A stretch of DNA of 33,695 nt from Cytophagales bacterium (GCA_013298075.1 JAAFJG010000050.1:1-33695), one strand, 5' to 3'. Positions 1 to 9,349 are shown, numbered from the stretch's first letter. A program made the numbers and translations. The notes: generated by a model from the letters alone, not told the origin.

Positions 1-465
1 AGTTTTGAAAATTATTTACCTTCGTGTAAAAGTTGTAACCAAACCCGCAAAAAAACCTTTGTACCTTTATCTTTAAAAGGAAAAAACCTTATAGAAAATA
101 TTTTGAGTGATATATTTCCAAATGAAGAAGTGTATAATCACCAAAGTTTATTATCATCTACCACAGATAGAATTTTAGAACCTACTTTTGATAATCCTGA
201 AGAACATTTAGCATTTGAGCCTGAATTTTTTATTTATGAAACTAAAACTAATATTGGCAAAATCACAAACAATATTTTTTTTAAGCATAAAGAAGTAGCA
301 GAAAAATGGGAAAAAATAAGTAACCATATCAAAAATATTGTAATTACTTCGGAAAACCCTCGATTGTTAGTAGAAAGTCTTATAGAATTAGATGGTTTTG
401 AATATATTTGTTTACAATTTTTAGATTATTGGATACAAGAAAAAGAAAGTGGAAGATTGAGATAA
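1..465 (+). CDS. HNH endonuclease, C-terminal part (PtuB / retron-associated type), cut by left edge
   Basis: The frame is open from base 1 to the TAA at 463-465, so the gene starts outside the window; an internal TTG at 103 is not a convincing start. The first visible residues read ENYLPSCKSCNQTRKK, with a CxxC-N pair like the zinc-binding half of HNH nucleases that cut DNA or RNA. About 50 residues on comes an EPTFDNPEEHL stretch, which resembles the conserved D-x-P-x-E-H motif of the TIGR02646-like HNH family, found with retrons and Septu (PtuB) defence systems. The catalytic His region would lie upstream and cannot be seen. A strong hairpin terminator follows directly. Family assignment is from motif memory; the defence role is inference, because the partner gene (an ATPase or reverse transcriptase) would be to the left of the window. 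Confidence 0.55.
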   Translation, partial: SFENYLPSCKSCNQTRKKTFVPLSLKGKNLIENILSDIFPNEEVYNHQSLLSSTTDRILEPTFDNPEEHLAFEPEFFIYETKTNIGKITNNIFFKHKEVAEKWEKISNHIKNIVITSENPRLLVESLIELDGFEYICLQFLDYWIQEKESGRLR

Positions 466-469
466 AAAC

Positions 470-508
470 AAAAGCAACCAAAAAAATGAATTTTTGATTG
501 CTTTTTTG
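470..508 (+). terminator. Rho-independent terminator after the HNH gene, probably bidirectional
   Basis: A 15-bp stem (470-484 pairs with 491-505) with one mismatch and a 6-nt loop is followed by a T-run. A-rich sequence on its left gives a T-run on the other strand as well, so it can also end the convergent giant gene whose stop is at 545. Confidence 0.8.
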
Positions 509-544
509 TTTTATTTTTAATTGTTTATTCAACCACTAAAAAAA

Positions 545-3500
545 TTATCTTACGATTATTTTCTTTGTAGCAATTTTACTTCCTTCTACAATATTCAAAA
601 TATACAAACCTCTTGTCCAAGATTTTACATCAATGTATAATGTTTGCGTAGCATCTGCCCAAGTATGATTTGAGTTAGATTTTCCATCTATTGAATAAAA
701 AGTAATGTTCGCTTTTTGCCAACGATTTGGCGCATCACATTTAATTGTAATAAATGTTTCCGCTGGATTAGGCGATACAATAAAATCATTGCTAAAATTT
801 TCTAAAGAATTTGGCGTAATTTCAGTACCTGTTACGGCAATATTGACCGTAGTTACTCCCGCAGTGGCGTGTGTAATGTTACCCGATTTTACTCCTAAAA
901 CATTGCTTGTAGGATTGAAACGAACTCTAACCATTTGTGGCGTTGCTAATTCAGATGGAATATAAGTCAAAATGTTCGTAAAAACTACATTATCTTTCGA
1001 AATACCCCAATTTGTTGATGCTGTAACGGTTACATTTCCACTCAAATTATTGGCTGATAAAGTATAACTTTGTGTAATAGATGCTTGATTAGTTTGCACA
1101 TTTCCAAAATCTACCAATGTAGTGGGAGCAACTGTTAAACTTGCTGAACCAGTTGCTGTTGTGCTTGCTGTTAAATTTATCACATAATTTGCTCCCGCAT
1201 TATTCGTAATGGTAACTACTCCACCTGCATTTGCAACTACTGTCGCAGAATTGAAACGCACTGTAAATGTAGTTGTACCATTTGTACCCGCAACAGGCGT
1301 TGTAGGTGGAGTCAAAATAGAATAACCTACTCCAGTAATCGTTGTTGTACCTAATGTTAAATTCGCATTGCCACCGTTTGTAATCGTAAATATTTTATCG
1401 TTATTTACGCCTGTATTTGTGTTTCCCATATTGAAACTTCCACCATTTGTGATGTTTGTTGTAAGTTGAGAAACGGCAATCATTGGAGCAGGTGCTAAAG
1501 TTGTTGTCGCTGTTAAATTGATAACATAATTTGCTGTTCCTGTATTATTAGGAATAGTAACTGTACCTACTGCATTAGAAACCAGTGTCGCAGAATTGAA
1601 ACGAATAATAAATGTAGTTGTACCATTTGTACCAGCAACAGGCGTTGTTGGTGGAGTTACAATAGAATAACCTGTCCCTGTAATCGTTGTTGTACCCAAT
1701 GTTAAATTAGAATTTCCTGCATTTGTAATGGTAAATGTTACGTCTAAATTACTTCCTGTGATTACCGAACCCATATTATACGCAGGAGTATTATTATTGC
1801 TAATATTTGTCGCAGCTTGTGAAACTGCAATCATTGGAGCAGGTGGCACTATTGCTGTGGCTGTTAAATTGATAACATAATCTACTCCTGTATTATTTGT
1901 AATAGTAACTACTCCATTTGCGTTTGTAACCGCTGTCGCAGAATTGAAACGCACCGTAAATGTAGTTGTATTACTTGCCCCAAATGCCACAGAAGTGGCA
2001 GGTTGTGTAAATATAGAATAACCTGCTCCTGAAATTACCAATGAAGTAATCGTTAAATTCGCACTACCACCATTTGTAATCGTAAATATTTTATCATTAT
2101 TTACGTTGGTATTTGTAGTTCCCATATTAAAAGTTCCACCATTCGCAATATTTGTTACTTGAGAAACTGTAATTGTTGGAGTCGGTGCGGCTGTTGTGCT
2201 TGCCAATAAATTAACTACATAATTTGCCGTTCCTGTATTATTAGGAATAGTAACCGTTCCTACTGCATTTGAAACGACTGACGCAGAATTAAAACGAATA
2301 GTAAATGTTGTTGTACCATTTGTACCCGCAACAGGCGTTGTTGGTGGAGTTAAAATAGAATAACCTACTCCAGTAATCGTTGTTGTGCCTAAATCTAAAT
2401 TAGAATTTCCCGCATTTGTAATCGTAAATATTACATCTAAATTATTGCTTACTACCGCTGAACCCATGTTATACGCAGGAGTATTATTATTGCTAATATT
2501 TGTCGCTGCTTGTGAAACACTGATTAAAGGGGCAACCACATTAAAAGTCATTGTAACAATGTACGGATTTTTTGCGGGGTCATTATTGGGTAAATTAAAT
2601 ATCACCGTTTTTGTACCCGGAGAAGTGGGCGTATATGATACGTTAAATGTAGTTGTTCCATTCGATACAACAGGCGAAGTTGGCACTGAAGTAATCGTTG
2701 CATTTGCGCCATCTGTCCCTGTAAATGTAATTGTACCCAATGTTAAATTAGCAGTTCCTGTATTTTGAATCGTAAAAGTAGTTGCTTGTGTCGAAAGTGA
2801 AATGAAACCAGGCATATTTATATTTGCATTGTTAGCTACGGCAAAAAATGGGCTTGTATTCGTTCCTAAAAATAAATTAATATTAGGAGGCGTATTTCCT
2901 GTTTCTGTTCCCGAAACTACTACGTTTGTTCCTGTAAAACCTGAGTGAGTTATATTTCCAGATTTTACGCCATTAACTCCTGATGTAGGTGAAAAACGAA
3001 CTCCCACAATTTGAGCCGTTGCTAATTCTGTGGCTGTATAAGTAACTGAATTGGCATAAACTCCAGCGATTCCTCGTGCTACTTGAAAATTAGTAGGTGC
3101 TGTTACAATTACATCATTTACGATGCCCGTTCCTGTTAATGTATAAGAAGAAGACATAGAATTTAAGCCATTATTGATACTTCCAAAATCTGCGATAGTT
3201 GTTGGATTAGCAACCAAAGTAGCACTTGCCATTATTGGTGTAACATCTGCCCAAGTTGTTCCAATTCTTAATTCATCAATATCCTGTGCAGGCGTATCAG
3301 TGGCAGTGCCTTGTCTTATTAAAAATCTTCCTACGCTTGCCAAATCCGTTCCACCTGTATTCGTTTGTTGTAAAGTAGAGGTTGGTTCTGTAACACCTAA
3401 TGTAGGATTTAACCATAATTTCACTACATCATCACCTGTATTAGCATTAAACGTATAAGAAATAACAACCATATAAGTTGTATTGACTACAAGTGGCGTA

Positions 3501-5740
3501 CCTGTAGTAAAAACCGTATTAGCTACAGTAGTACGAGGATTAATACCTATTTGATAACCTGCCCCGTCAACTTTTGTCCAAAAAGTAGCCCCAAATGCGC
3601 CTGTACTTGCTCCTTGAATAAAAGCCAATGAATAACCACCTGCAGCAGTTGTGATACTTGTTAAATCTGTTACTCTTATCAAAAAAGAAGAATAAACAGT
3701 GTTAGCATTTTGAGAAGCAAATTCTTTATACGCATCAATACCCGCCCCCTGAAAAGAAATTTTATTTCCTATAGGCGTGGGTAAATTAGGATAAGCCAAA
3801 CTTCCCGAAGTAATTGCAATATCATCTCCTGTATTAAGTACCGTCCAGCCTGTTTGTGTTTGTAAATTAGTACCTGTATAATTAAAAGGATCATAGTTAG
3901 GAAGCGGAGTTGGAATAGTTTCTGTTCCCGAAACCGCTACATTTGTACCCATAAAACCCGAATGTGTAACATTACCACTTTTTATACCAGCAACACCTGA
4001 TGTAGGTAAAAAACGAACTCCCACAATTTGAGCCGTTGCTAATTCTGCGATTGTATAAGTAACTGAACTTCCATAAGTTCCAGCAATTCCTCTTGCCACT
4101 TGAAAATTAGTAGGAGCAGTAACAATTACATCAGCCGTTAAGTTAGTGGCTGTCAAAGTATAAGATGAGGCGGTAGAATTGGCATTTGTATTGACACTAC
4201 CAAAATCCGCGATAGTTATTGGATTTGCCACCAAAGTCGCCACATTCCCCGTTTCCGTTCCCGAAACTGCTACAGTTGTGCCTACAAAACCTGAATGACT
4301 GATACTACCAGTTTTTACGCCATTTGTACCTGATATAGGTGAAAAACGAACTCCAACCGTTTGAGGTGTTGATAATTCTGCGACTGTATAAGTAATTGTA
4401 TTAGTATAAGCACCTGCACCTTTCGCTACTTGAAAATTAGTGGGAGCAGTTATAATAACACTATTTGTTATATTTGTAGCTGTTAAAATATAAGATGAGG
4501 CAGTAGAATTTGCTGCATTATTTACACTTCCAAAATCTGCTATAGTCGTTGGATTTGCCACCAAAGTTGGACTGGCTACATTGCCCGCTTCCGTTCCCGA
4601 AACCGCTACCGTTGTTCCTGAAAAACCTGAATGTGTTACATTACCACTTTTTATGCCATTAACTCCTGATGTAGGCGAAAAACGAACTCCAACCGTTTGA
4701 GGTGTTGCTAATTCTGCGACTGTATAAGTAACAGAATTCATATAAGTTCCTGTGGTTGTTTTTGCTACTTGAAAGTTTGTGGGTGCTGTTACAATGACAC
4801 TATTTGTTACACTTGTAGCAGTTAATGTATAAGATGATGCCGTAGAATTTGAGCCATTATTGATACTTCCAAAATCTGTGATGGTTGTTGGATTGGCAAC
4901 TAAAGTAGCTCCAACCACAGGAGCAGAAGTTACATCTGCCCATGTAGTACCTACACGTATATAATCTACTTGTCCAGTTGGCGTTGCTGTTCCTTGGCGT
5001 ATCATTACTTTACTAACTTCGGTAGGGTCTGTACCTGTTTCTGTTGTAATATTAAAATCTGGAGTAGGTTCAGTATTAGGTGGTAAACCACTAGAATAAA
5101 TATACATAGACGCAATATCATTGGTAGTACCTGTTACAAAAGTATGTTTCACTACTATAAAAATAGGCGTACCAAATGGATAAATGGTTGTTCCATAAGT
5201 AGGTGCAGTTGTTGTACGAGTAAAGCCTAATTGAAAACCTGTACCTGATGACCTTGCAAATACCCTTGTTGTGAAGAATGAAACATTCCAAGGTTGTGCT
5301 AATGATGTTGTTTGCCCTAAATTGAAAAAATAATCTCCTGCTGCTTGTGCTGTTGTAAGGTTCAAAATAAATGATGAATAGACTGATGTACCTGCTGTAT
5401 TTTGAGAAGCAAAGGTTGCATTTATATCTAAACCTGTGGTCGTAAAACTTGCAGCACCTCCCAAAGTTGGATAAGTAGCATAGGTTAAACTTGTAGCGGT
5501 TTGTAGTTGTGGATTAGTGGGTACATTTGCTGAATAACCGTTATGTCCTTTCCAAACAGCATTACCATTCACCCCAGTTGTTGTACCACTTATTTTGATG
5601 ATGCTATCACCTGCAAGTGTACCTGTACTTGTATAGTTAAATTGTTCGGTCAATAATTGCCCTCTGACCTCATTAGATACAAAAAAAATCGTACACATCA
5701 ATAAAATGCACGACCATAAAAAATTCGTAATTTTGTTCAT
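545..5740 (-). CDS. Giant secreted mosaic repeat protein with type-A T9SS sorting domain
   Basis: A 1731-aa secreted protein, probably surface-bound or released adhesin-like; the substrate is unknown. A signal peptide covers residues 1-27 (hydrophobic core, cut after VRG). Two related non-repetitive modules of about 230 residues, each starting with an FNYT.G-type motif and ending in a (R/L)IGTTWADVT motif, lie at about 31-270 and 615-840; they look like lectin/LamG-type folds. Five ~106-residue beta-sandwich repeats (type A, starting ATLVANPTTIADFGS, ending VAVSGTE) lie at 279-384, 391-497, 501-608, 841-947 and, more diverged, 1534-1640. A HYDIN/choice-of-anchor-D-like domain is at 952-1068. 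Four ~110-residue type-B repeats (ISVSQ...FTITN.G) span 1072-1527. Residues 1650-1731 are a T9SS type-A C-terminal domain (FIVSPNPA; GLYILNI; ending KKIIVR). It is monocistronic: own promoter, terminator beyond its stop. Domain names are from memory; secretion by T9SS is well supported. Confidence 0.9.
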   Translation of the reverse strand: MNKITNFLWSCILLMCTIFFVSNEVRGQLLTEQFNYTSTGTLAGDSIIKISGTTTGVNGNAVWKGHNGYSANVPTNPQLQTATSLTYATYPTLGGAASFTTTGLDINATFASQNTAGTSVYSSFILNLTTAQAAGDYFFNLGQTTSLAQPWNVSFFTTRVFARSSGTGFQLGFTRTTTAPTYGTTIYPFGTPIFIVVKHTFVTGTTNDIASMYIYSSGLPPNTEPTPDFNITTETGTDPTEVSKVMIRQGTATPTGQVDYIRVGTTWADVTSAPVVGATLVANPTTITDFGSINNGSNSTASSYTLTATSVTNSVIVTAPTNFQVAKTTTGTYMNSVTYTVAELATPQTVGVRFSPTSGVNGIKSGNVTHSGFSGTTVAVSGTEAGNVASPTLVANPTTIADFGSVNNAANSTASSYILTATNITNSVIITAPTNFQVAKGAGAYTNTITYTVAELSTPQTVGVRFSPISGTNGVKTGSISHSGFVGTTVAVSGTETGNVATLVANPITIADFGSVNTNANSTASSYTLTATNLTADVIVTAPTNFQVARGIAGTYGSSVTYTIAELATAQIVGVRFLPTSGVAGIKSGNVTHSGFMGTNVAVSGTETIPTPLPNYDPFNYTGTNLQTQTGWTVLNTGDDIAITSGSLAYPNLPTPIGNKISFQGAGIDAYKEFASQNANTVYSSFLIRVTDLTSITTAAGGYSLAFIQGASTGAFGATFWTKVDGAGYQIGINPRTTVANTVFTTGTPLVVNTTYMVVISYTFNANTGDDVVKLWLNPTLGVTEPTSTLQQTNTGGTDLASVGRFLIRQGTATDTPAQDIDELRIGTTWADVTPIMASATLVANPTTIADFGSINNGLNSMSSSYTLTGTGIVNDVIVTAPTNFQVARGIAGVYANSVTYTATELATAQIVGVRFSPTSGVNGVKSGNITHSGFTGTNVVVSGTETGNTPPNINLFLGTNTSPFFAVANNANINMPGFISLSTQATTFTIQNTGTANLTLGTITFTGTDGANATITSVPTSPVVSNGTTTFNVSYTPTSPGTKTVIFNLPNNDPAKNPYIVTMTFNVVAPLISVSQAATNISNNNTPAYNMGSAVVSNNLDVIFTITNAGNSNLDLGTTTITGVGYSILTPPTTPVAGTNGTTTFTIRFNSASVVSNAVGTVTIPNNTGTANYVVNLLASTTAAPTPTITVSQVTNIANGGTFNMGTTNTNVNNDKIFTITNGGSANLTITSLVISGAGYSIFTQPATSVAFGASNTTTFTVRFNSATAVTNANGVVTITNNTGVDYVINLTATAIVPPAPMIAVSQAATNISNNNTPAYNMGSVITGSNLDVTFTITNAGNSNLTLGTTTITGTGYSIVTPPTTPVAGTNGTTTFIIRFNSATLVSNAVGTVTIPNNTGTANYVINLTATTTLAPAPMIAVSQLTTNITNGGSFNMGNTNTGVNNDKIFTITNGGNANLTLGTTTITGVGYSILTPPTTPVAGTNGTTTFTVRFNSATVVANAGGVVTITNNAGANYVINLTASTTATGSASLTVAPTTLVDFGNVQTNQASITQSYTLSANNLSGNVTVTASTNWGISKDNVVFTNILTYIPSELATPQMVRVRFNPTSNVLGVKSGNITHATAGVTTVNIAVTGTEITPNSLENFSNDFIVSPNPAETFITIKCDAPNRWQKANITFYSIDGKSNSNHTWADATQTLYIDVKSWTRGLYILNIVEGSKIATKKIIVR
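1160..2527 (-). repeat. Four tandem ~110-codon type-B repeats inside the giant protein gene
   Basis: Residues 1072-1527 hold four units of about 330 bp. Units 1 and 3 (NISNNNTPAYNMGS) resemble each other more than units 2 and 4 (NMG..NT.VNNDKIFTITNGG), so the block looks like a duplicated pair. Each unit has the FTITN.G and TTTFT(I/V)RFNSA motifs of an Ig-like fold. The DNA is also clearly repetitive. Confidence 0.85.
3917..4906 (-). repeat. Three tandem ~106-codon type-A repeats inside the giant protein gene
   Basis: Residues 279-608 hold three units with the pattern LVANP.TIADFGS ... APTNFQVA ... GVRF.PTSG ... VSGTE. A fourth unit sits apart at about 2900-3220 after the second lectin-like module, and a fifth, diverged, lies near the C-terminus. 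The spread copies show that repeats and modules were duplicated together. Confidence 0.85.
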
Positions 5741-5799
5741 ATAGAATATAAAATAATTTAAAATATAATATTTTTTTTGATAAATATATAAAAAGTATG

Positions 5800-5807
5800 C
5801 AAAGGTA
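5800..5807 (-). promoter_or_regulatory. Candidate -7 box (TACCTTTG) for the giant secreted protein
   Basis: On the minus strand this reads TACCTTTG, matching the Bacteroidota -7 consensus TAnnTTTG. It would give a leader of roughly 54 nt. No clear TTTG -33 box is present at the usual spacing, so confidence is moderate. Confidence 0.45.
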
Positions 5808-6070
5808 ACTCGTTTTTGAGTGATATTATAATTTTCTATATTATTTTTTTGTGAATTTTTTTAAAAAAATAGTTTTTGTATTGATTTTCAAATTTTATTT
5901 TTTAGGATATTTTTTTTAGGATAATTTTTAAAAATATAAATTCGAGATAAAAATAAAAAATAAATAGAAAAAAATAGGCAAAAAAAACACTTTTTTCTCA
6001 AAATATCAAGATAAAAAAAATTAAATCAAATAAAATATCTATAAAAATTTTTTATTCCAAAAAAAATTAC

Positions 6071-6078
6071 TAACTTTG
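6071..6078 (+). promoter_or_regulatory. Candidate -7 box (TAACTTTG) for the CIS baseplate gene
   Basis: It matches TAnnTTTG exactly. The -33 region is only T-rich, without TTTG. Transcription would start near 6085, giving a leader of about 80 nt that contains two hairpins. Confidence 0.5.
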
Positions 6079-6090
6079 GCTTTTAAATTA

Positions 6091-6153
6091 TAGCCTTATG
6101 CCCAAAACAGGCTACCTTCACGTGTGTACAAAAACCCCATCGGGAACGGGGTT
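6091..6153 (+). promoter_or_regulatory. Structured 5' leader with two hairpins ahead of the CIS baseplate gene
   Basis: Hairpin 1: TAGCC (6091-6095) pairs with GGCTA (6110-6114). Hairpin 2: AACCCC (6133-6138) pairs with GGGGTT (6148-6153) around a 9-nt loop. The G+C content of this 60-nt stretch stands out from the A+T-rich surroundings, and the second hairpin ends 11 nt before the ATG. It could modulate translation or bind a regulator; no known riboswitch class was recognised. Confidence 0.4.
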
Positions 6154-6164
6154 AATTTGCCATT

Positions 6165-8927
6165 ATGCAAAAAACAGTATTTATCCAGCAAAAAGAAGAA
6201 CAAGAAAATAAAGGTTTAGATTTTGAATTCTTAAAAGCAGAAGGAATTAAACTTTTGCAAGAACTGACAGGAGATTATTGGACGGACTTTAATGCTCACG
6301 ACCCCGGCATTACTATCCTCGAACAATTATGTTATGCTTTGACTGACGTAGCATTTCGTACTGATTTTCCTGTGCCTGATTTATTGGGACAATCCAAATA
6401 TGAAAGTCCGATTTTTAAACAACCTGCTGATATTTTTACAGTAGAGCCATTGACTATCAATGATTTAAGAAAAGTTTTTTTAGATGAAATTTCAGAATTA
6501 AAGAATATTTGGTTTGTGCCAACTATTCCAGAAGAACATTCTTTGAAAGGACTTTTCAAAATATATGCGGATTTGGCGGAAGTTTCTGATGATAATTCAA
6601 TCATCGAAAATACCAAAGAAAAAATTAGAAATGTTTATGCAAGCCGTAGAAATATGTGTGAAGACGTTCAGATAATAGAAGTCGCAAAAGCGGTGGACGT
6701 ATCTGTGGCAGCACAAATTGAAATCGATAATTTGCATACGCCTGAACATATTTTAGCAGAAATTTATTTTGCGTTGGATAAAGCATTTAATCCTGATTTG
6801 AAATTTTATTCTCTCAAAGAATTATTACAAGAAGGAAAAAAAATAGAAGATATTTTTGAAGGCTCACTTTTGAAACATGGCTTTATTAAAGATGAAGATT
6901 TAAAACCTAAAATCGATAGAATGCCTTTTTCAGAAATTTCAAAAATTATGATGCAGGTGGCAGGCGTAGTAAGCGTTAAAAATATGGCGGTGCGTGTCAA
7001 TAATGAGTTCAAAACCAATCAAATTGAACTTTCTATGACCGAAGTTGCTAATTTAATTTTTGGAAAATATCGAGAAGATGATACTTTTACGATTCAATTT
7101 TTTAAAGGAAGTTTGCCTATTCAACATTTGGATAGAAACTCGGTTTTGAGAAAATATAATGAATTAAAAGCAGGAAATAAACGCATTTATCACACCAATT
7201 CGCCTTTGATGGAATGGACAGAAGGACGAAATATTCAACTCAAAGAATATTTTTCGTTACAAAATCAGTTTCCAAATATTTATGGCATTGGAGAAGATGG
7301 AGTTCCTAATAATCCTGATGATAAACGCAGAGCGCAAGCGAAACAATTAAAAGGATATTTGATGATTTTTGAGCAAATTTTGACTAATTATTTAGGACAA
7401 TTAGCGAGAGCAAAAGAATTATTTTCGCCTGAAACAGATATTGAAAATTCATATTTTTATCAATTTTTAGATACTATTCCAAACGGAAAAGAATTATATC
7501 AAGATAATTATTATGAAGATTTACCCGCCATTATGGCAAAAGAAGATAATTTTTTAGAAAGACGTAATCGTTTTTTAGATTTTTTCTTGGCAATGCACGG
7601 CGAAAATTGGAAAGATTATTCATTGAGCGAATATTTAGGAACGACCAATCAATCGATTATATTAGCCTCAGAAATAAAAAGTAAAATGTCTTTTTTGGGA
7701 GAATTAGTTTATTTAGGACAAAACAGAGGACAGGCTTTTGATTATTCTGATAATTTGGCTGATGGACAAAATTTTTCGGGAGCAGAAGTAAAATTATTAG
7801 GACTTTTAGGTTTATATGAGGAAAGTTCGAACAATCGTTTTATTTTTTCAGAAGAAAGAGTAAAAGAAAATTGGCAAATTTTTGAAATTTATCAATCTCC
7901 ACAAGATTTTAAAGAATGGATAAATCTCACTGAAAATCCATTTAAAAATCTTTCTCAAAAAGAATTTAATCAACATTTTGATTGGATTGATGAAAATGAT
8001 TTGCCCGAAGCCTCTGAAAATGTAATGCTATCAACTGAAAAATTAACATTTAGTAATTTCAAAAAAATTACTACTGCATTTTTTAGAGAAGGCATCAATC
8101 CAAAATTATATAAATTAGGACAATTCGAAGAGAAAGACGATTTTTATCTTTTTATCAAAGATGAAGATGATTTTTTATTGTTAGGAAAATATCCTACTTA
8201 TGAAGAAGGTTTGCAAATAGTGAGCGATATTAAAGTTTGGTTAGAAAGACAAAATTCAAAAGACGAAACTTTATTTATTGTCGAGCATATATTATTAAGA
8301 CCTGAATTAGAAGATTTGCAATTTGGCTTTTATATTTTAGATGAAGCAGGAAATCCAGCTTTAAAATCAGTACAAAGATTTAATTTTTCAGAAAGAAAAG
8401 CACTTTTGAAAGATGTTGAGCCAATTTTAATGGATTATAAAAATTATTCTGTGGAAAGAAGACCTGATGGCGATTTTGAAATTTCTTTTGAAGCAAATGG
8501 CGAAAATTGGCAATTAGTAAGTTTGAAAAAAGATATTTCTGTGCAGAAAATTCACGAATATTTAGAACAATTATATGGATTTTTATCTAATCAGCGTTTG
8601 ATTGTACCGATTCAAGAAAAAATTTCTTTTTATATTCAAAGTAACGATAATGACCCTGCTATTGATGAAGATTATTTTAATTTTCATGTCAGCGTTATTT
8701 TTCCTGCGTGGAGTTCGAGATTTGCGAGCATTGAATTTCAAGAAAAAATACAAAGTTTGTTACAAGAATGTGTACCTGCGAATGTGGTAGCGGAAGCACG
8801 TTGGTTTTCGATAGAAAAAATGAAAGAATTTGAGTATATTTATAAAACTTGGGCAGACCAAAAACGTCTAAATCTTCCTGATTTGAAACAATATGAGAAA
8901 AAATTATTGCATTTCTTATATACATAA
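6165..8927 (+). CDS. Contractile injection system baseplate-type protein (Afp11/Afp12, gpJ-like)
   Basis: A 920-aa cytoplasmic protein. Residues ~39-66 carry W-T-D-F-N-A-H-D-P-G-I-T-I-L-E followed by L-C-Y-A-L-T-D, the signature seen in baseplate J-like proteins of phage-tail-like contractile injection systems and in the Bacteroidota subtype iv T6SS/eCIS clusters. A central block (YGIGEDGVP, then QAKQLKGYLMIFEQILTNYL) and a later FIVEHILLRP motif also recur, in my memory of the family, in large Bacteroidota baseplate proteins. In such machines this protein would help form the baseplate wedges linking tube, sheath and spike. The start ATG follows a structured leader; a clean terminator follows the stop. 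No other baseplate, sheath or tube gene adjoins it, which is odd for a CIS and suggests dispersed loci. Whether it equals Afp11 or Afp12 cannot be decided here. Confidence 0.7.
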   Translation: MQKTVFIQQKEEQENKGLDFEFLKAEGIKLLQELTGDYWTDFNAHDPGITILEQLCYALTDVAFRTDFPVPDLLGQSKYESPIFKQPADIFTVEPLTINDLRKVFLDEISELKNIWFVPTIPEEHSLKGLFKIYADLAEVSDDNSIIENTKEKIRNVYASRRNMCEDVQIIEVAKAVDVSVAAQIEIDNLHTPEHILAEIYFALDKAFNPDLKFYSLKELLQEGKKIEDIFEGSLLKHGFIKDEDLKPKIDRMPFSEISKIMMQVAGVVSVKNMAVRVNNEFKTNQIELSMTEVANLIFGKYREDDTFTIQFFKGSLPIQHLDRNSVLRKYNELKAGNKRIYHTNSPLMEWTEGRNIQLKEYFSLQNQFPNIYGIGEDGVPNNPDDKRRAQAKQLKGYLMIFEQILTNYLGQLARAKELFSPETDIENSYFYQFLDTIPNGKELYQDNYYEDLPAIMAKEDNFLERRNRFLDFFLAMHGENWKDYSLSEYLGTTNQSIILASEIKSKMSFLGELVYLGQNRGQAFDYSDNLADGQNFSGAEVKLLGLLGLYEESSNNRFIFSEERVKENWQIFEIYQSPQDFKEWINLTENPFKNLSQKEFNQHFDWIDENDLPEASENVMLSTEKLTFSNFKKITTAFFREGINPKLYKLGQFEEKDDFYLFIKDEDDFLLLGKYPTYEEGLQIVSDIKVWLERQNSKDETLFIVEHILLRPELEDLQFGFYILDEAGNPALKSVQRFNFSERKALLKDVEPILMDYKNYSVERRPDGDFEISFEANGENWQLVSLKKDISVQKIHEYLEQLYGFLSNQRLIVPIQEKISFYIQSNDNDPAIDEDYFNFHVSVIFPAWSSRFASIEFQEKIQSLLQECVPANVVAEARWFSIEKMKEFEYIYKTWADQKRLNLPDLKQYEKKLLHFLYT

Positions 8928-8945
8928 AAAATAAAAATTTGTATC

Positions 8946-8990
8946 AAAAAAACCATTAACCTAAAAAAAGTTAATGGTTTTTGTTTTTTT
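8946..8990 (+). terminator. Rho-independent terminator after the baseplate gene
   Basis: A perfect 13-bp stem (8948-8960 with 8970-8982), a 9-nt loop, then a T-tract with one G. It begins about 20 nt after the stop codon. Confidence 0.9.
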
Positions 8991-9119
8991 TAAAGAATTG
9001 GAAACTATCAAAATATTTGATTCATCGAAATTATTGTGAATCTAATTTTTTTCTGTATATGAATAACCTTTTATTTTGAAAATATAGAAAAATATCAATT
9101 TGAGAAGTACAGAAATTTC

Positions 9120-9170
9120 GGCTAAAGCCAATGATTAAATTTTATATTGTCCTCCAGATAAATCTGGAGG
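9120..9170. repeat. REP-like double palindrome (GGCTAAAGCC and CCTCCAGAT/ATCTGGAGG)
   Basis: Two palindromes about 21 bp apart: GGCTAAAGCC at 9120-9129 and a perfect 9-bp inverted repeat, CCTCCAGAT (9151-9159) with ATCTGGAGG (9162-9170). Such paired palindromes resemble extragenic repeats (REP/BIME) that RAYT transposases spread. Only one copy is in this window, so the repeat nature is inference; the symmetry itself is directly visible. Confidence 0.5.
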
Positions 9171-9349
9171 CAATTCAAGAAATATATTTTCATACTGCAC
9201 ACACATTTATTTTCATAAAAATATGTTAAATTATTACATATTTTTTAATTATTTTTTACAAATACAATTATTTTTTTATAAATCAAAAAAAAATTACAAT
9301 AGTAAACTAATTTTTTTTTCAAATCAGTAAAAAAACAACTTTTTTTTTT

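Larger units (their letters stand above)
5741..6164. other. Divergent intergenic region, 424 bp
   Basis: Very A+T-rich spacer between two divergently transcribed genes. It holds the two candidate promoter boxes listed separately and, at its right end, a more G+C-rich structured leader. No coding potential was seen in it. Confidence 0.7.

Noticed and set aside
1160-4906. Regularly spaced repeats that could be mistaken for a CRISPR array
   Set aside because: Periods are ~320-330 bp, in frame, and translate into conserved Ig-like units; no short palindromic repeats with unique spacers are present.
6085-6160. tRNA or known riboswitch in the leader before the baseplate gene
   Set aside because: No acceptor stem, T-loop or recognised riboswitch core; only two short hairpins.
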